From contig DAOWOP010000032.1 in the NCBI GenBank assembly GCA_030642005.1, forward strand, positions 1 to 20,410: a stretch of DNA of 20,410 bases, written 5' to 3'. Shown in pieces: positions 1 through 8,035 of the stretch. Source of the stretch: Planctomycetales bacterium (GTDB lineage Bacteria > Planctomycetota > Phycisphaerae > SM23-33). The first letter of the stretch is position 1; each line of letters begins with the position of its first letter. A model generated the notes under the pieces. The model did no database searches. It worked only from the letters and a program-made list of their open reading frames with translations, and had not been told where the DNA came from. Made by a program: the position numbers and the translations under genes.

Positions 1-20
1 AGGAGCGGTCGTAGGCACAC

Positions 21-120
21 GATCGCCTCTACGAGGCTAAAAATAAGAAAATCCCTTTCCCAGGGCTTGCCTTCGGCTGCGCCCTGGGCTAAAAACGATT
101 GCCCCTAACGGGGCTAAAAA
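21..120. repeat. Cluster of three hairpins each followed by TAAAAA
   Basis: Three consecutive inverted repeats are visible: GCCTC-tac-GAGGC at 25-37, CCCAGGGC...GCCCTGGG at 59-88, and GCCCC-taac-GGGGC at 101-114. Each is followed on the plus strand by TAAAAA, or CTAAAAA in the second. Read on the minus strand, the outer two are near-identical copies of one unit that starts TTTTTAGCC and ends GGCRATCG. The arrangement of short GC-rich palindromes with a conserved flank resembles dispersed REP-like elements. It lies just downstream of the tRNA deaminase gene and could also act as a transcription end, although the T-runs precede the stems on the minus strand. No protein-coding capacity is seen in 1-145. 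Confidence 0.6.
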
Positions 121-145
121 GTAAGTAGCGCTGTCATACTAGTCC

Positions 146-625
146 CTACTTCTTCCCCATCTTCCGCTGGCGCTGGAAGAAATCGCTCAGCAGTCGGCTG
201 CAGTCGTCGGCGAGGACGCCGGAGGTGATTTCGACGCGGTGATTGAGCCGGCTGTCGGAGCAGATTTGGTAAAGCGTTTCGACCGCACCGGCCTTGGGAT
301 CGGCGGCGCCATAGACAAGCCGGTCGAGTCTCGCCAGGACAATTGCCCCGGCGCACATCGTGCACGGCTCCAGCGTTACTGCAATTGTGCAGCCTGCCAG
401 GCGCCAGTCGCCGACGGCCTCGGCGGCGGAGCGAATGGCGAGCATCTCGGCGTGAGCAGTCGGGTCCGCGTCGATAATGCGACGGTTGTGAGCGGCGGCG
501 ATTATTTCGCCGTCGCGCGCAATCACAGCCCCTATCGGAACGTCGCCTCGACGCTCCGCCTGTCTCGCCTGATCAAGAGCAGAATGCATCAGACGCTCAA
601 ATTCCTCGTGTTGAGTACCTTTCAC
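146..625 (-). CDS. tadA: tRNA-specific adenosine-34 deaminase
   Basis: This protein deaminates adenosine to inosine at the wobble position of tRNA (A34, tRNA-Arg in bacteria), a cytosolic zinc-dependent reaction. The 159 residues match the usual length of the family. The zinc and catalytic motif HAE is at residues 58-60 (His58 ligand, Glu60 proton shuttle) and PCTMC at 87-91 supplies Cys88 and Cys91. Start is GTG at 625; upstream only a purine-rich AAGAAAA is present, so the ribosome binding site is weak. It is the last gene of the minus-strand run after nadE, from which it is separated by a terminator-like palindromic element, so it may have its own promoter. It is unrelated to the pilus ATPase that is also called TadA. 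Identification is secure. Confidence 0.96.
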   Translation of the reverse strand: MKGTQHEEFERLMHSALDQARQAERRGDVPIGAVIARDGEIIAAAHNRRIIDADPTAHAEMLAIRSAAEAVGDWRLAGCTIAVTLEPCTMCAGAIVLARLDRLVYGAADPKAGAVETLYQICSDSRLNHRVEITSGVLADDCSRLLSDFFQRQRKMGKK

Positions 626-643
626 GATTTTTTCTTATCAGAC

Positions 644-735
644 GGGTGCCATGCTTTTGCCCGTAACGGAGCGAAGGGTATAAGCATGTCGCGGGACAAA
701 AACATGCCCATCCCCAAAGGAAGGGCATGGCACCC
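644..735. repeat. Four-arm palindromic element between nadE and tadA
   Basis: An 11-bp perfect inverted repeat, GGGTGCCATGC (644-654) and GCATGGCACCC (725-735), encloses two smaller hairpins: CATGCTT (650-656) with AAGCATG (682-688), and CATGCCC (703-709) with GGGCATG (723-729). The outer arms overlap the inner ones, so the outer stem and the two inner stems are mutually exclusive. GGGTGCCATGC...GCATGGCACCC is a pattern I recall as a dispersed repeat in planctomycete genomes; this is memory, not a search. It fills most of the 118-nt gap between nadE and tadA. Confidence 0.65.
698..729 (-). terminator. Candidate intrinsic terminator of nadE
   Basis: On the minus strand, 15 nt after the nadE stop codon, a 7-bp perfect stem (CATGCCC at 729-723 pairing with GGGCATG at 709-703, 13-nt loop) is followed directly by TTTTT (702-698). 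This is the form of a Rho-independent terminator, though the loop is long. The stem is part of the larger 644-735 palindromic element, so termination may be a side effect of the repeat. Confidence 0.55.
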
Positions 736-743
736 AACCTATC

Positions 744-2381
744 TCAATCGAAGTCGCATCGGCAGGCGATTGGCATTCGCCGGCCTGGGCCGAAGGCGCG
801 GGCGGTTACTTTCAGCACCGGCGGCGCCTGGCGACGCTTATACTCGGCCAATGCGACCATGTTCACCACACGCCGAACCACGTCCGCGTCCAAACCGGCG
901 GAGATAATCTCACTCGTGCTTTCGGCGCGCTCGACGTAACGCGACAGGATCGCATCCAGCAAATCGTAGGGCGGGAGTTTATCCTGGTCGATCTGGTCGG
1001 GTTTCAGTTCGGCGCTGGGCGGTTTGGTGAGGATATTTTCGGGGATACGGTTCCCAGCTGTTTCGTTCAGATGTCGAGCCAGTTCATAGACCATCGTCTT
1101 CGGCACGTCGCCGATGACGGCCAATCCGCCGGTCATGTCGCCGTAGAGCGTGCAGTATCCGGTCGCCAGTTCGGATTTGTTGCCGGTGGCCAGAGGCAGG
1201 CGCCCGCAGGCGTTGGAAAAGGCCATGACGAGATTCCCGCGGATGCGGGCCTGGATGTTCTGGTCGGTCGTGTCTGGGCGGTCTTCGGGCAGGTTCCCGG
1301 CGAGGGCCTGCTCGTAAGCGATGTGAATCGGGTCAATCGGCAGCGTCAGCAGCCGGATGCCCAGGTTCCCGGCCAATTGGCGGGCGTCGGCGAGGCTGTG
1401 ATCGCTGCTGTAGCGAGACGGCATCGCAAGGGCGAGAACGTTTTCGGTGCCGAGTGCGTCGGCGGCGAGTGCCGCTACGACGGCTGAATCTATCCCGCCC
1501 GACAGGCCGAGCACAACCGACTTGAAGCCGCACTTGTGGATGTAGTCTCGCAGGCCGAGTTTCAGCGCCGCAGCCAACTGCTCCACGTCGGAGCCGATTG
1601 CCTCGCACCGACCCGGCCCAGTGTCGGTGTCGATTACCAGCAGGTCTTCGTGGAAACTTTTGCACCTCGCCAGGACGATCCCGTCGGCCCCGACGGCCAT
1701 GCTCGCGCCGTCGAAGATAAGTTCGTCGTTTCCGCCGACCTGGTTGACGTAAATGATCGGCGTATTAGCCTGTTCGGCCCGGCGGCGAATCAGGTCCTCG
1801 CGGCTGGCGACCTTGCCTGACTGGAAGGGGCTGGCGGACATGTTGATAATGATTTCGGCCCCGGCTTCGCGGAGATGCTCGATCGGGTCGGACTGATACA
1901 GCGCCGCGCCCAGTGCGGGGCGGTCCCAGAGGTCTTCGCAGATGCTCACACCGATCCTCCGGCCTGCGAGCGTCAGCGGCTTCGGCGTCGGTCCGGGACG
2001 GAAGTAACGCATCTCGTCAAAGACGTCGTAAGTAGGCAGGAGCGTCTTGACGTGGACGCCTGCGACGGCGCCGTCGGCCAGCAGCGCGGCGGCGTTCTCC
2101 AGCGGCCTGCCCGGCGAGTCCTCCGCCGGCCTGACAAAACCGACCAGCGCCGCGATACGCCGGCACCGCTTCGCCAACGCCTCAACCGCCTCGACCGACG
2201 CCGAGATGAAACTGCCCCGGCTCAAAAGGTCGCGCGGCGGATAGCCCAGAAGCGACAATTCGCTGAATACAACCAACTCGGCCCCGGCCTGCTCGGCGCG
2301 AGCGATGCATTCGGCCGTCTTCGAACTGTTGCCGGCGATGTCGCCGACCGTAGGATTAATCTGGGCAAGGGCGATTTTCAT
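744..2381 (-). CDS. nadE: Glutamine-dependent NAD+ synthetase
   Basis: This enzyme makes NAD+ from deamido-NAD+, ATP and glutamine, the last step of NAD biosynthesis. The 545 residues show the two-domain glutamine-hydrolysing form. An N-terminal nitrilase-fold amidase (about 1-255) carries the Glu41 / Lys112 / Cys148 triad (FSELSLLGYPPRDL, VKTLLPTYDVFDE, SICEDLW). The C-terminal synthetase has the PP-loop SGGIDS at 294-299 and the late motifs TKPPSAELKPDQ and TARAFGPGRRMPIA. Ammonia released in the first domain is channelled to the second in this family. The ATG start gives a canonical N-terminus (MKIALAQINPTVGD) and overlaps the end of the upstream membrane-protein gene by 26 nt, which suggests translational coupling. 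A terminator-like hairpin follows. Identification is secure. Confidence 0.97.
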   Translation of the reverse strand: MKIALAQINPTVGDIAGNSSKTAECIARAEQAGAELVVFSELSLLGYPPRDLLSRGSFISASVEAVEALAKRCRRIAALVGFVRPAEDSPGRPLENAAALLADGAVAGVHVKTLLPTYDVFDEMRYFRPGPTPKPLTLAGRRIGVSICEDLWDRPALGAALYQSDPIEHLREAGAEIIINMSASPFQSGKVASREDLIRRRAEQANTPIIYVNQVGGNDELIFDGASMAVGADGIVLARCKSFHEDLLVIDTDTGPGRCEAIGSDVEQLAAALKLGLRDYIHKCGFKSVVLGLSGGIDSAVVAALAADALGTENVLALAMPSRYSSDHSLADARQLAGNLGIRLLTLPIDPIHIAYEQALAGNLPEDRPDTTDQNIQARIRGNLVMAFSNACGRLPLATGNKSELATGYCTLYGDMTGGLAVIGDVPKTMVYELARHLNETAGNRIPENILTKPPSAELKPDQIDQDKLPPYDLLDAILSRYVERAESTSEIISAGLDADVVRRVVNMVALAEYKRRQAPPVLKVTARAFGPGRRMPIACRCDFD

Positions 2382-3000
2382 CAGGTTTCTTCACTACTCG
2401 ATTTTTCGTGAACATCAACGGGAATACGATGTCGCTCGTGCAGCATGGAATCCAGACCGCAAGGAACAGGAATATCCCCAACTGCACCGTCGTCCAGGGG
2501 TCCAGCGGTTTGGCCATTGCCATGAGCATATGGGACAGTGACGCGAACGTACTGAGAAAAACATGGCCTGCGTGCGGAAATTTCGTCTTTGGCCAGAAAA
2601 ACGCGACCGCTATACCAATAAGGGCAGCCGGATTCACCAGGTACCACTCTTCGATAAAGCCAGCGTGGACGTGCGCGTGCGGCAGGCCCCGCAAAACCTC
2701 GCCGAGGTACGGAATCAGGCTGTCGCTGAGCGTCGCAATGCCAATGGAACCGACATAGCCTATCAGGATTGTCGCCCACCACCGGCCGCGACCGTGCAGG
2801 CGGTACATCCCGGCCGTTACCATCGCGCTGAGCAGAACGTGAACCGGATGGAACACCGCAAACAGCCCGTGGGACAACTCACGAGAAACATGAACCGAGG
2901 ATATCACCACAAGAACCGCGATGCCTACCGAAGCACCGAATAACGTGAACGGAACGTGAGACCTCAGTTCCCTGCCTATACTCTTTGCCGTTGTGCTCAT
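2356..3000 (-). CDS. Histidine-rich polytopic membrane protein, function unknown
   Basis: A 214-residue inner-membrane protein with about six hydrophobic segments (near 17-37, 44-66, 75-96, 121-137, 143-162 and 173-195). I do not recognise a named family with certainty. Striking are histidines in or beside membrane segments (HPVH at 51-54, HAHVH at 108-112, HAGH at 143-146), acidic residues between them (SDS at 92-94, EE at 117-118) and IPCCTSDIVFP at 184-194, a pattern suggestive of a metal-handling or redox membrane protein. The ATG at 3000 is preferred over an upstream start at 3084, because the longer frame would run through the end of the toxin gene. A GGAGG lies 16 nt upstream, a longer spacing than usual. 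The 3' end overlaps nadE by 26 nt, so the two are probably co-translated. Confidence 0.75.
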   Translation of the reverse strand: MSTTAKSIGRELRSHVPFTLFGASVGIAVLVVISSVHVSRELSHGLFAVFHPVHVLLSAMVTAGMYRLHGRGRWWATILIGYVGSIGIATLSDSLIPYLGEVLRGLPHAHVHAGFIEEWYLVNPAALIGIAVAFFWPKTKFPHAGHVFLSTFASLSHMLMAMAKPLDPWTTVQLGIFLFLAVWIPCCTSDIVFPLMFTKNRVVKKPDENRPCPD

Positions 3001-3049
3001 TCTGCGTCTGTATCCGCCTCCGAAGGTGTTTCTTTTCAAGTTTCCAGGC

Positions 3050-3319
3050 TCACCGGTACACATCTTTACGATGACCCACTGCAATCACTTCGATAGTTCG
3101 TGCGACGTCGTCAACAACATAGAGTATTCGGTAGTTTCCCGCCCGTAAACGATACTCTATTCGCCCCCGGAGTTTCTTGCACCCCCGAGGCCTGGGCGAG
3201 GTTTCCAGAGAAAGTATCGCCTTTGCAATTCTATGAGCGACATTGGCCGACAGGCGATCCATCTCACGCTCGGCAGAGGCCTTGATTCGAACCTCGTAAC
3301 GTGCCGCAGAGCGGCTCAC
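3050..3319 (-). CDS. RelE/ParE superfamily toxin of a type II toxin-antitoxin pair
   Basis: The 89-residue protein has the compact basic fold signature of RelE toxins, which cut mRNA in the ribosomal A site. The stretch KKLRGRIEYRLRAGNYRILY (about 48-67) contains the basic residues of the active surface. The C-terminus HRKDVYR matches the HRxDVYR ending of RelE-like mRNases rather than gyrase-poisoning ParE. Start is GTG at 3319, with GGAGAAGGG just upstream, and its GTGA overlaps the stop of the antitoxin by 4 nt, the usual coupled arrangement. It lies 50 nt upstream of the membrane-protein gene in the run downstream of gyrA. Toxic activity is inferred from family membership. Confidence 0.88.
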   Translation of the reverse strand: MSRSAARYEVRIKASAEREMDRLSANVAHRIAKAILSLETSPRPRGCKKLRGRIEYRLRAGNYRILYVVDDVARTIEVIAVGHRKDVYR

Positions 3320-3516
3320 TCGCCCTTCTCCGCAAGATATTGCCGGAATGGGCGGGACGACTCATTCTGTCTTGAGGCGATGAGGGTCAAATCCAGCATA
3401 TCTTCCCTGAGGCCCTTGTCTTCAGCAATGCGCATCAAGACCGCGTCACGCTGTTTTTTGGGAAGCGCCCTTAATGCCGTCAGAAACACCTCTGCTGTAG
3501 CCTGCGTCGTAGTCAT
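3316..3516 (-). CDS. Small antitoxin partnering the RelE-like toxin
   Basis: A 66-residue, charged, predicted helical protein encoded directly before the RelE-like toxin and overlapping it by 4 nt. The segment ALPKKQRDAVLMRIAEDKGL followed by a C-terminal RPFRQYLAEKGE resembles small antitoxins seen with RelE/ParE toxins: the N-terminal part may dimerise and the C-terminal helix could wrap the toxin. No clear ribbon-helix-helix or helix-turn-helix is evident. I choose the ATG at 3516 rather than the one at 3522, since GGAAGGAAGG ends about 7 nt before the former but lies almost on top of the latter. Assignment rests mainly on gene order and size. Confidence 0.75.
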   Translation of the reverse strand: MTTTQATAEVFLTALRALPKKQRDAVLMRIAEDKGLREDMLDLTLIASRQNESSRPFRQYLAEKGE

Positions 3517-3548
3517 GTGCATACCTTCCTTCCAAGTATCTATTAGTC

Positions 3549-3575
3549 TTGCAGGCTGGACCGACAGACCTGCAA
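3549..3575 (-). terminator. Strong hairpin directly after gyrA stop
   Basis: Immediately after the gyrA TAG, the minus strand reads TTGCAGG-t-CTG, a 6-nt loop, then CAG-CCTGCAA: a 10-bp stem with one bulge. No T-run follows, so it is not a textbook intrinsic terminator. It could still reduce read-through into the toxin-antitoxin pair or mark an RNA end. Confidence 0.4.
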
Positions 3576-6206
<2,631 letters not shown>

Positions 6207-6300
6207 AAATCTACTCCTGTAAAAATCAATGAATTCCGCTTTGATGCCGGGAAGGTTTTACTCCACATGCACGGGTATCTCTTTCCGCCTGATAAGTGAT

Positions 6301-6329
6301 ATTATCGCACACCTTCCGTCGATTGTACA
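6301..6329 (-). promoter_or_regulatory. Candidate sigma-70 promoter of gyrA
   Basis: On the minus strand, TGTACA (6329-6324) and GATAAT (6306-6301) are separated by exactly 17 nt. They match TTGACA at 4/6 and TATAAT at 5/6. The expected start site gives a leader of roughly 90 nt before the gyrA GTG. It is the only convincing promoter I find in the 144-nt gap 6207-6350. Confidence 0.55.
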
Positions 6330-6350
6330 TAAGGAAAGGCGGGACCAATT

Positions 6351-6548
6351 CTACGGCTTCTTCCTGCGCATGGTCGCTAGGGTTGCCACCAGCAGCCCCT
6401 GCAACTCATACAGGTCGGCTTTGCTGAGGAATTGCTTGATAGGTGTCGGGGGCGGCTTGGGATGGAAATCGTCGAGTTGTCCATTGTACAGCGCCAGTAT
6501 CTGATGCAGTACGGTCAGGTCGTACGCTGCTTTCCCGATGTCGGTCAT
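6351..6548 (-). CDS. Small hypothetical protein (65 aa)
   Basis: I do not recognise this protein. It begins MTDIGKAAYDLTVLHQ, has a proline-rich middle (HPKPPPTP, about 28-35) and a helical, basic end (TLATMRRKKP). It contains no membrane segment or signal peptide and is probably cytosolic. The start at 6548 is chosen because GGAGG lies 5 nt upstream; an open frame extends to 6674 but has Cys/Ser/Arg-rich sequence unlike a real N-terminus. It lies upstream of gyrA on the same strand, ending 22 nt before the candidate -35 element. A GC-rich hairpin in its leader (6562-6589) is close to the ribosome binding site. Confidence 0.55.
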   Translation of the reverse strand: MTDIGKAAYDLTVLHQILALYNGQLDDFHPKPPPTPIKQFLSKADLYELQGLLVATLATMRRKKP

Positions 6549-6884
6549 GCAGGCCTCCGGAGCGGCCCCCAAAGAAAAAGGGGCGCCGCCGCTGTGCCTG
6601 CCTGAGGCCCGCGAGAGCCCGCACCAAACACACGCAGACGACACCCCAATCCCGATGTTTCGGGAATGGAGCACCGACCTTGCGCGCGTCTTGGTGCAGA
6701 AGTCTCGCGGTTTCAGACAGAACGCCGAAAGTAAATGCTAAAGTCTATTCAATTGTCATGTGCCTTTTACCTCGCCAGGCCATCTGCGTCAAGCAGGAAG
6801 ACTGGCGGGCGCTGTAAAAACAGTATATATTGTCTTGTCTCGCGGGCGCAAGCAGCACTTGTAGAAACCGAAAGAATACGTGCC
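6549..6884. other. Divergent intergenic region with two hairpins
   Basis: This 336-nt gap separates the minus-strand 65-residue gene from the plus-strand nucleotidyltransferase gene. It holds a 9-bp GC stem with one bulged base at 6562-6589 (GCGGCCCC...GGGGCGCCGC, A-rich loop on plus, U-rich on minus) 5 nt beyond the GGAGG of the minus-strand gene. A second hairpin, TCCCGA-tgtt-TCGGGA, is at 6650-6665. A TATATT at 6826-6831 could be a -10 element for the plus-strand gene, but no matching -35 is seen. Short open frames here look non-coding. Confidence 0.5.
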
Positions 6885-7202
6885 ATGATAGATGAACAGA
6901 CCATCACGAAGGCGGCGAATCTGCTGCTGGCCGCTGCGCCGGGGTCGAAGGTGATCCTGTTCAGTTCGTACGCTCGCGGACAGGCCGACGCGCGCAGCGA
7001 CCTGGACTTCCTGGTCGTCGAACCGGAGGTGAAAAACCGTTTCGATGAAATGGTCCGGCTTGCAGAAGTCTTGCGCCCGCTGCTGCTTCCTGTCGATGTG
7101 CTTGTGGTTAGTGAAGAGAAATTCGATTACTGGCGAGACACACCTAATACCGTATATTACCGTGCAGTGAAAGAAGGAAGAGTCTATGAACAGGTCGCGT
7201 GA
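6885..7202 (+). CDS. MNT-type nucleotidyltransferase domain protein
   Basis: A 105-residue protein of the minimal nucleotidyltransferase (MntA-like) group of the polymerase-beta superfamily. The core is FSSYARGQADARSDLDFLVV: Ser28, Asp39 and Asp41, with the third acidic residue at Asp71 (PVDVLVVS), so the metal-binding triad is complete. The glycine of the usual GS motif is Ser27 here. Members often pair with HEPN proteins as toxin-antitoxin systems in which MNT adenylylates HEPN, but no HEPN gene is adjacent. The ATG at 6885 is chosen since the frame before it has no domain-like sequence; only a weak GAAAG precedes it. It overlaps the next gene by 17 nt, so the two are coupled. Substrate unknown. 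Confidence 0.82.
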   Translation: MIDEQTITKAANLLLAAAPGSKVILFSSYARGQADARSDLDFLVVEPEVKNRFDEMVRLAEVLRPLLLPVDVLVVSEEKFDYWRDTPNTVYYRAVKEGRVYEQVA

Positions 7203-7905
7203 TCTTCCTCTCTGGCTCTGGGTGGGAGTGCCCCTGGCGTCGATAGCCCTTCGGCTGGTGGCGCCGGCGGTGCTGGATGTGGAGGGATGGAAGCAGCAGA
7301 TGACCGGAGAGTTTGGGCTTGTTCAGAACCTGACCGTGCTTTTTCTTCTCCCGGCGGTTGTAATGGGTGTATTGGTCTTCCTTCGCCGCCGCGAACTGCC
7401 ACGAGGCGTCGGATGGATAATGCTGCTTGTCGCCGTCGGGGCATTGTACTTCGCCGGCGAAGAAGCCAGTTGGGGGCAGCACTGGCTGGGATACGGTACA
7501 CCCGAAGCCTTAAAAAAAATCAACACACAGGACGAATTCAACGTCCATAACGTCCATAACATCTTCAACAATATCCCCCGTCAGATGATGCTAATGGCCT
7601 GCGTTGTGGGAGGGATCATTCTCCCGCTGGCGTTGCGACGAAAACTCGCCCGCCCGGAGGCCCTGAAAAGCCCATGGTACTGGCTGATCCCCAACTATCG
7701 ACTGATACTTATATCGGCGATGGCGATCTTGCTCAGGCTGCCCAAGCGGCTGGAGGATGTGCTGGGAGCGCCGCCAAGCGAAAGTTACGCCGATATGGCC
7801 TTCTTCAAAGGCACCGGCGAGTTCAAGGAATACTGCTACGCACTGGTGATAATGTTCTATATGTTGAGCGTCTATTTGAGGATGCGTCCCCGCAAGTCCC
7901 GTTAA
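7186..7905 (+). CDS. Conserved polytopic membrane protein with GEExSWGQ motif
   Basis: A 239-residue inner-membrane protein with about six hydrophobic segments (roughly 9-29, 48-66, 74-90, 134-150, 168-187 and 215-230). The best landmark is GEEASWGQHWLGYGTPEAL (91-109) followed by INTQDEFNVHNVHN (112-125). I recall similar GEExSWGQ...NxQxExNxHN motifs from uncharacterised bacterial membrane proteins; the conserved Glu, His, Asp and Asn could form a metal or catalytic site near the membrane face, but no function is known to me. ATG at 7186 has AAGGAAGAG 4 nt upstream. It overlaps the nucleotidyltransferase gene by 17 nt and ends 131 nt before the convergent glycosyltransferase gene, with a large palindrome in between. 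Confidence 0.8.
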   Translation: MNRSRDLPLWLWVGVPLASIALRLVAPAVLDVEGWKQQMTGEFGLVQNLTVLFLLPAVVMGVLVFLRRRELPRGVGWIMLLVAVGALYFAGEEASWGQHWLGYGTPEALKKINTQDEFNVHNVHNIFNNIPRQMMLMACVVGGIILPLALRRKLARPEALKSPWYWLIPNYRLILISAMAILLRLPKRLEDVLGAPPSESYADMAFFKGTGEFKEYCYALVIMFYMLSVYLRMRPRKSR

Positions 7906-7931
7906 CGATAAGGTTCATACGACACCGAAAG

Positions 7932-8024
7932 AAGATAGCGGGATTACAGGGATTACAGGATTATAGGGATTTTTTTTATTGTTTTTATCCCATAATCTCA
8001 AAATCCCTCTAATCCCGCTATCTT
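7932..8024. repeat. Intergenic palindrome A (GGGATTACA words)
   Basis: The left arm 7932-7970 consists of near-tandem 9-nt words of the type GGGATTACA. The right arm 7987-8024 is their inverse complement. AAGATAGCGGGATT (7932-7945) pairs perfectly with AATCCCGCTATCTT (8011-8024), and GATTATAGGGAT (7959-7970) pairs with ATCCCATAATC (7987-7997) with one bulge. The 16-nt spacer is nearly pure T. It lies between two converging genes and may serve as a two-way transcription end. Confidence 0.85.
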
Positions 8025-8035
8025 GCTTCTGTGTA

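Noticed and set aside
644..735. Known riboswitch between nadE and tadA
   Set aside because: No consensus of a known riboswitch class is recognisable; the arms look like a dispersed palindromic repeat.
3050..3319. Toxin as a gyrase-poisoning ParE, suggested by its place after gyrA
   Set aside because: The HRKDVYR ending and basic core are those of RelE-type mRNases, so the position near gyrA is not evidence of gyrase as target.
6549..6674. Upstream extension of the 65-residue protein to 6674
   Set aside because: The extension is Cys/Ser/Arg-rich and overlaps a leader hairpin, while the ATG at 6548 has a well-placed GGAGG.
6735..6884. Upstream extension of the MNT protein to 6735
   Set aside because: The added 50 residues lack any domain character and the MNT fold starts normally after the ATG at 6885.
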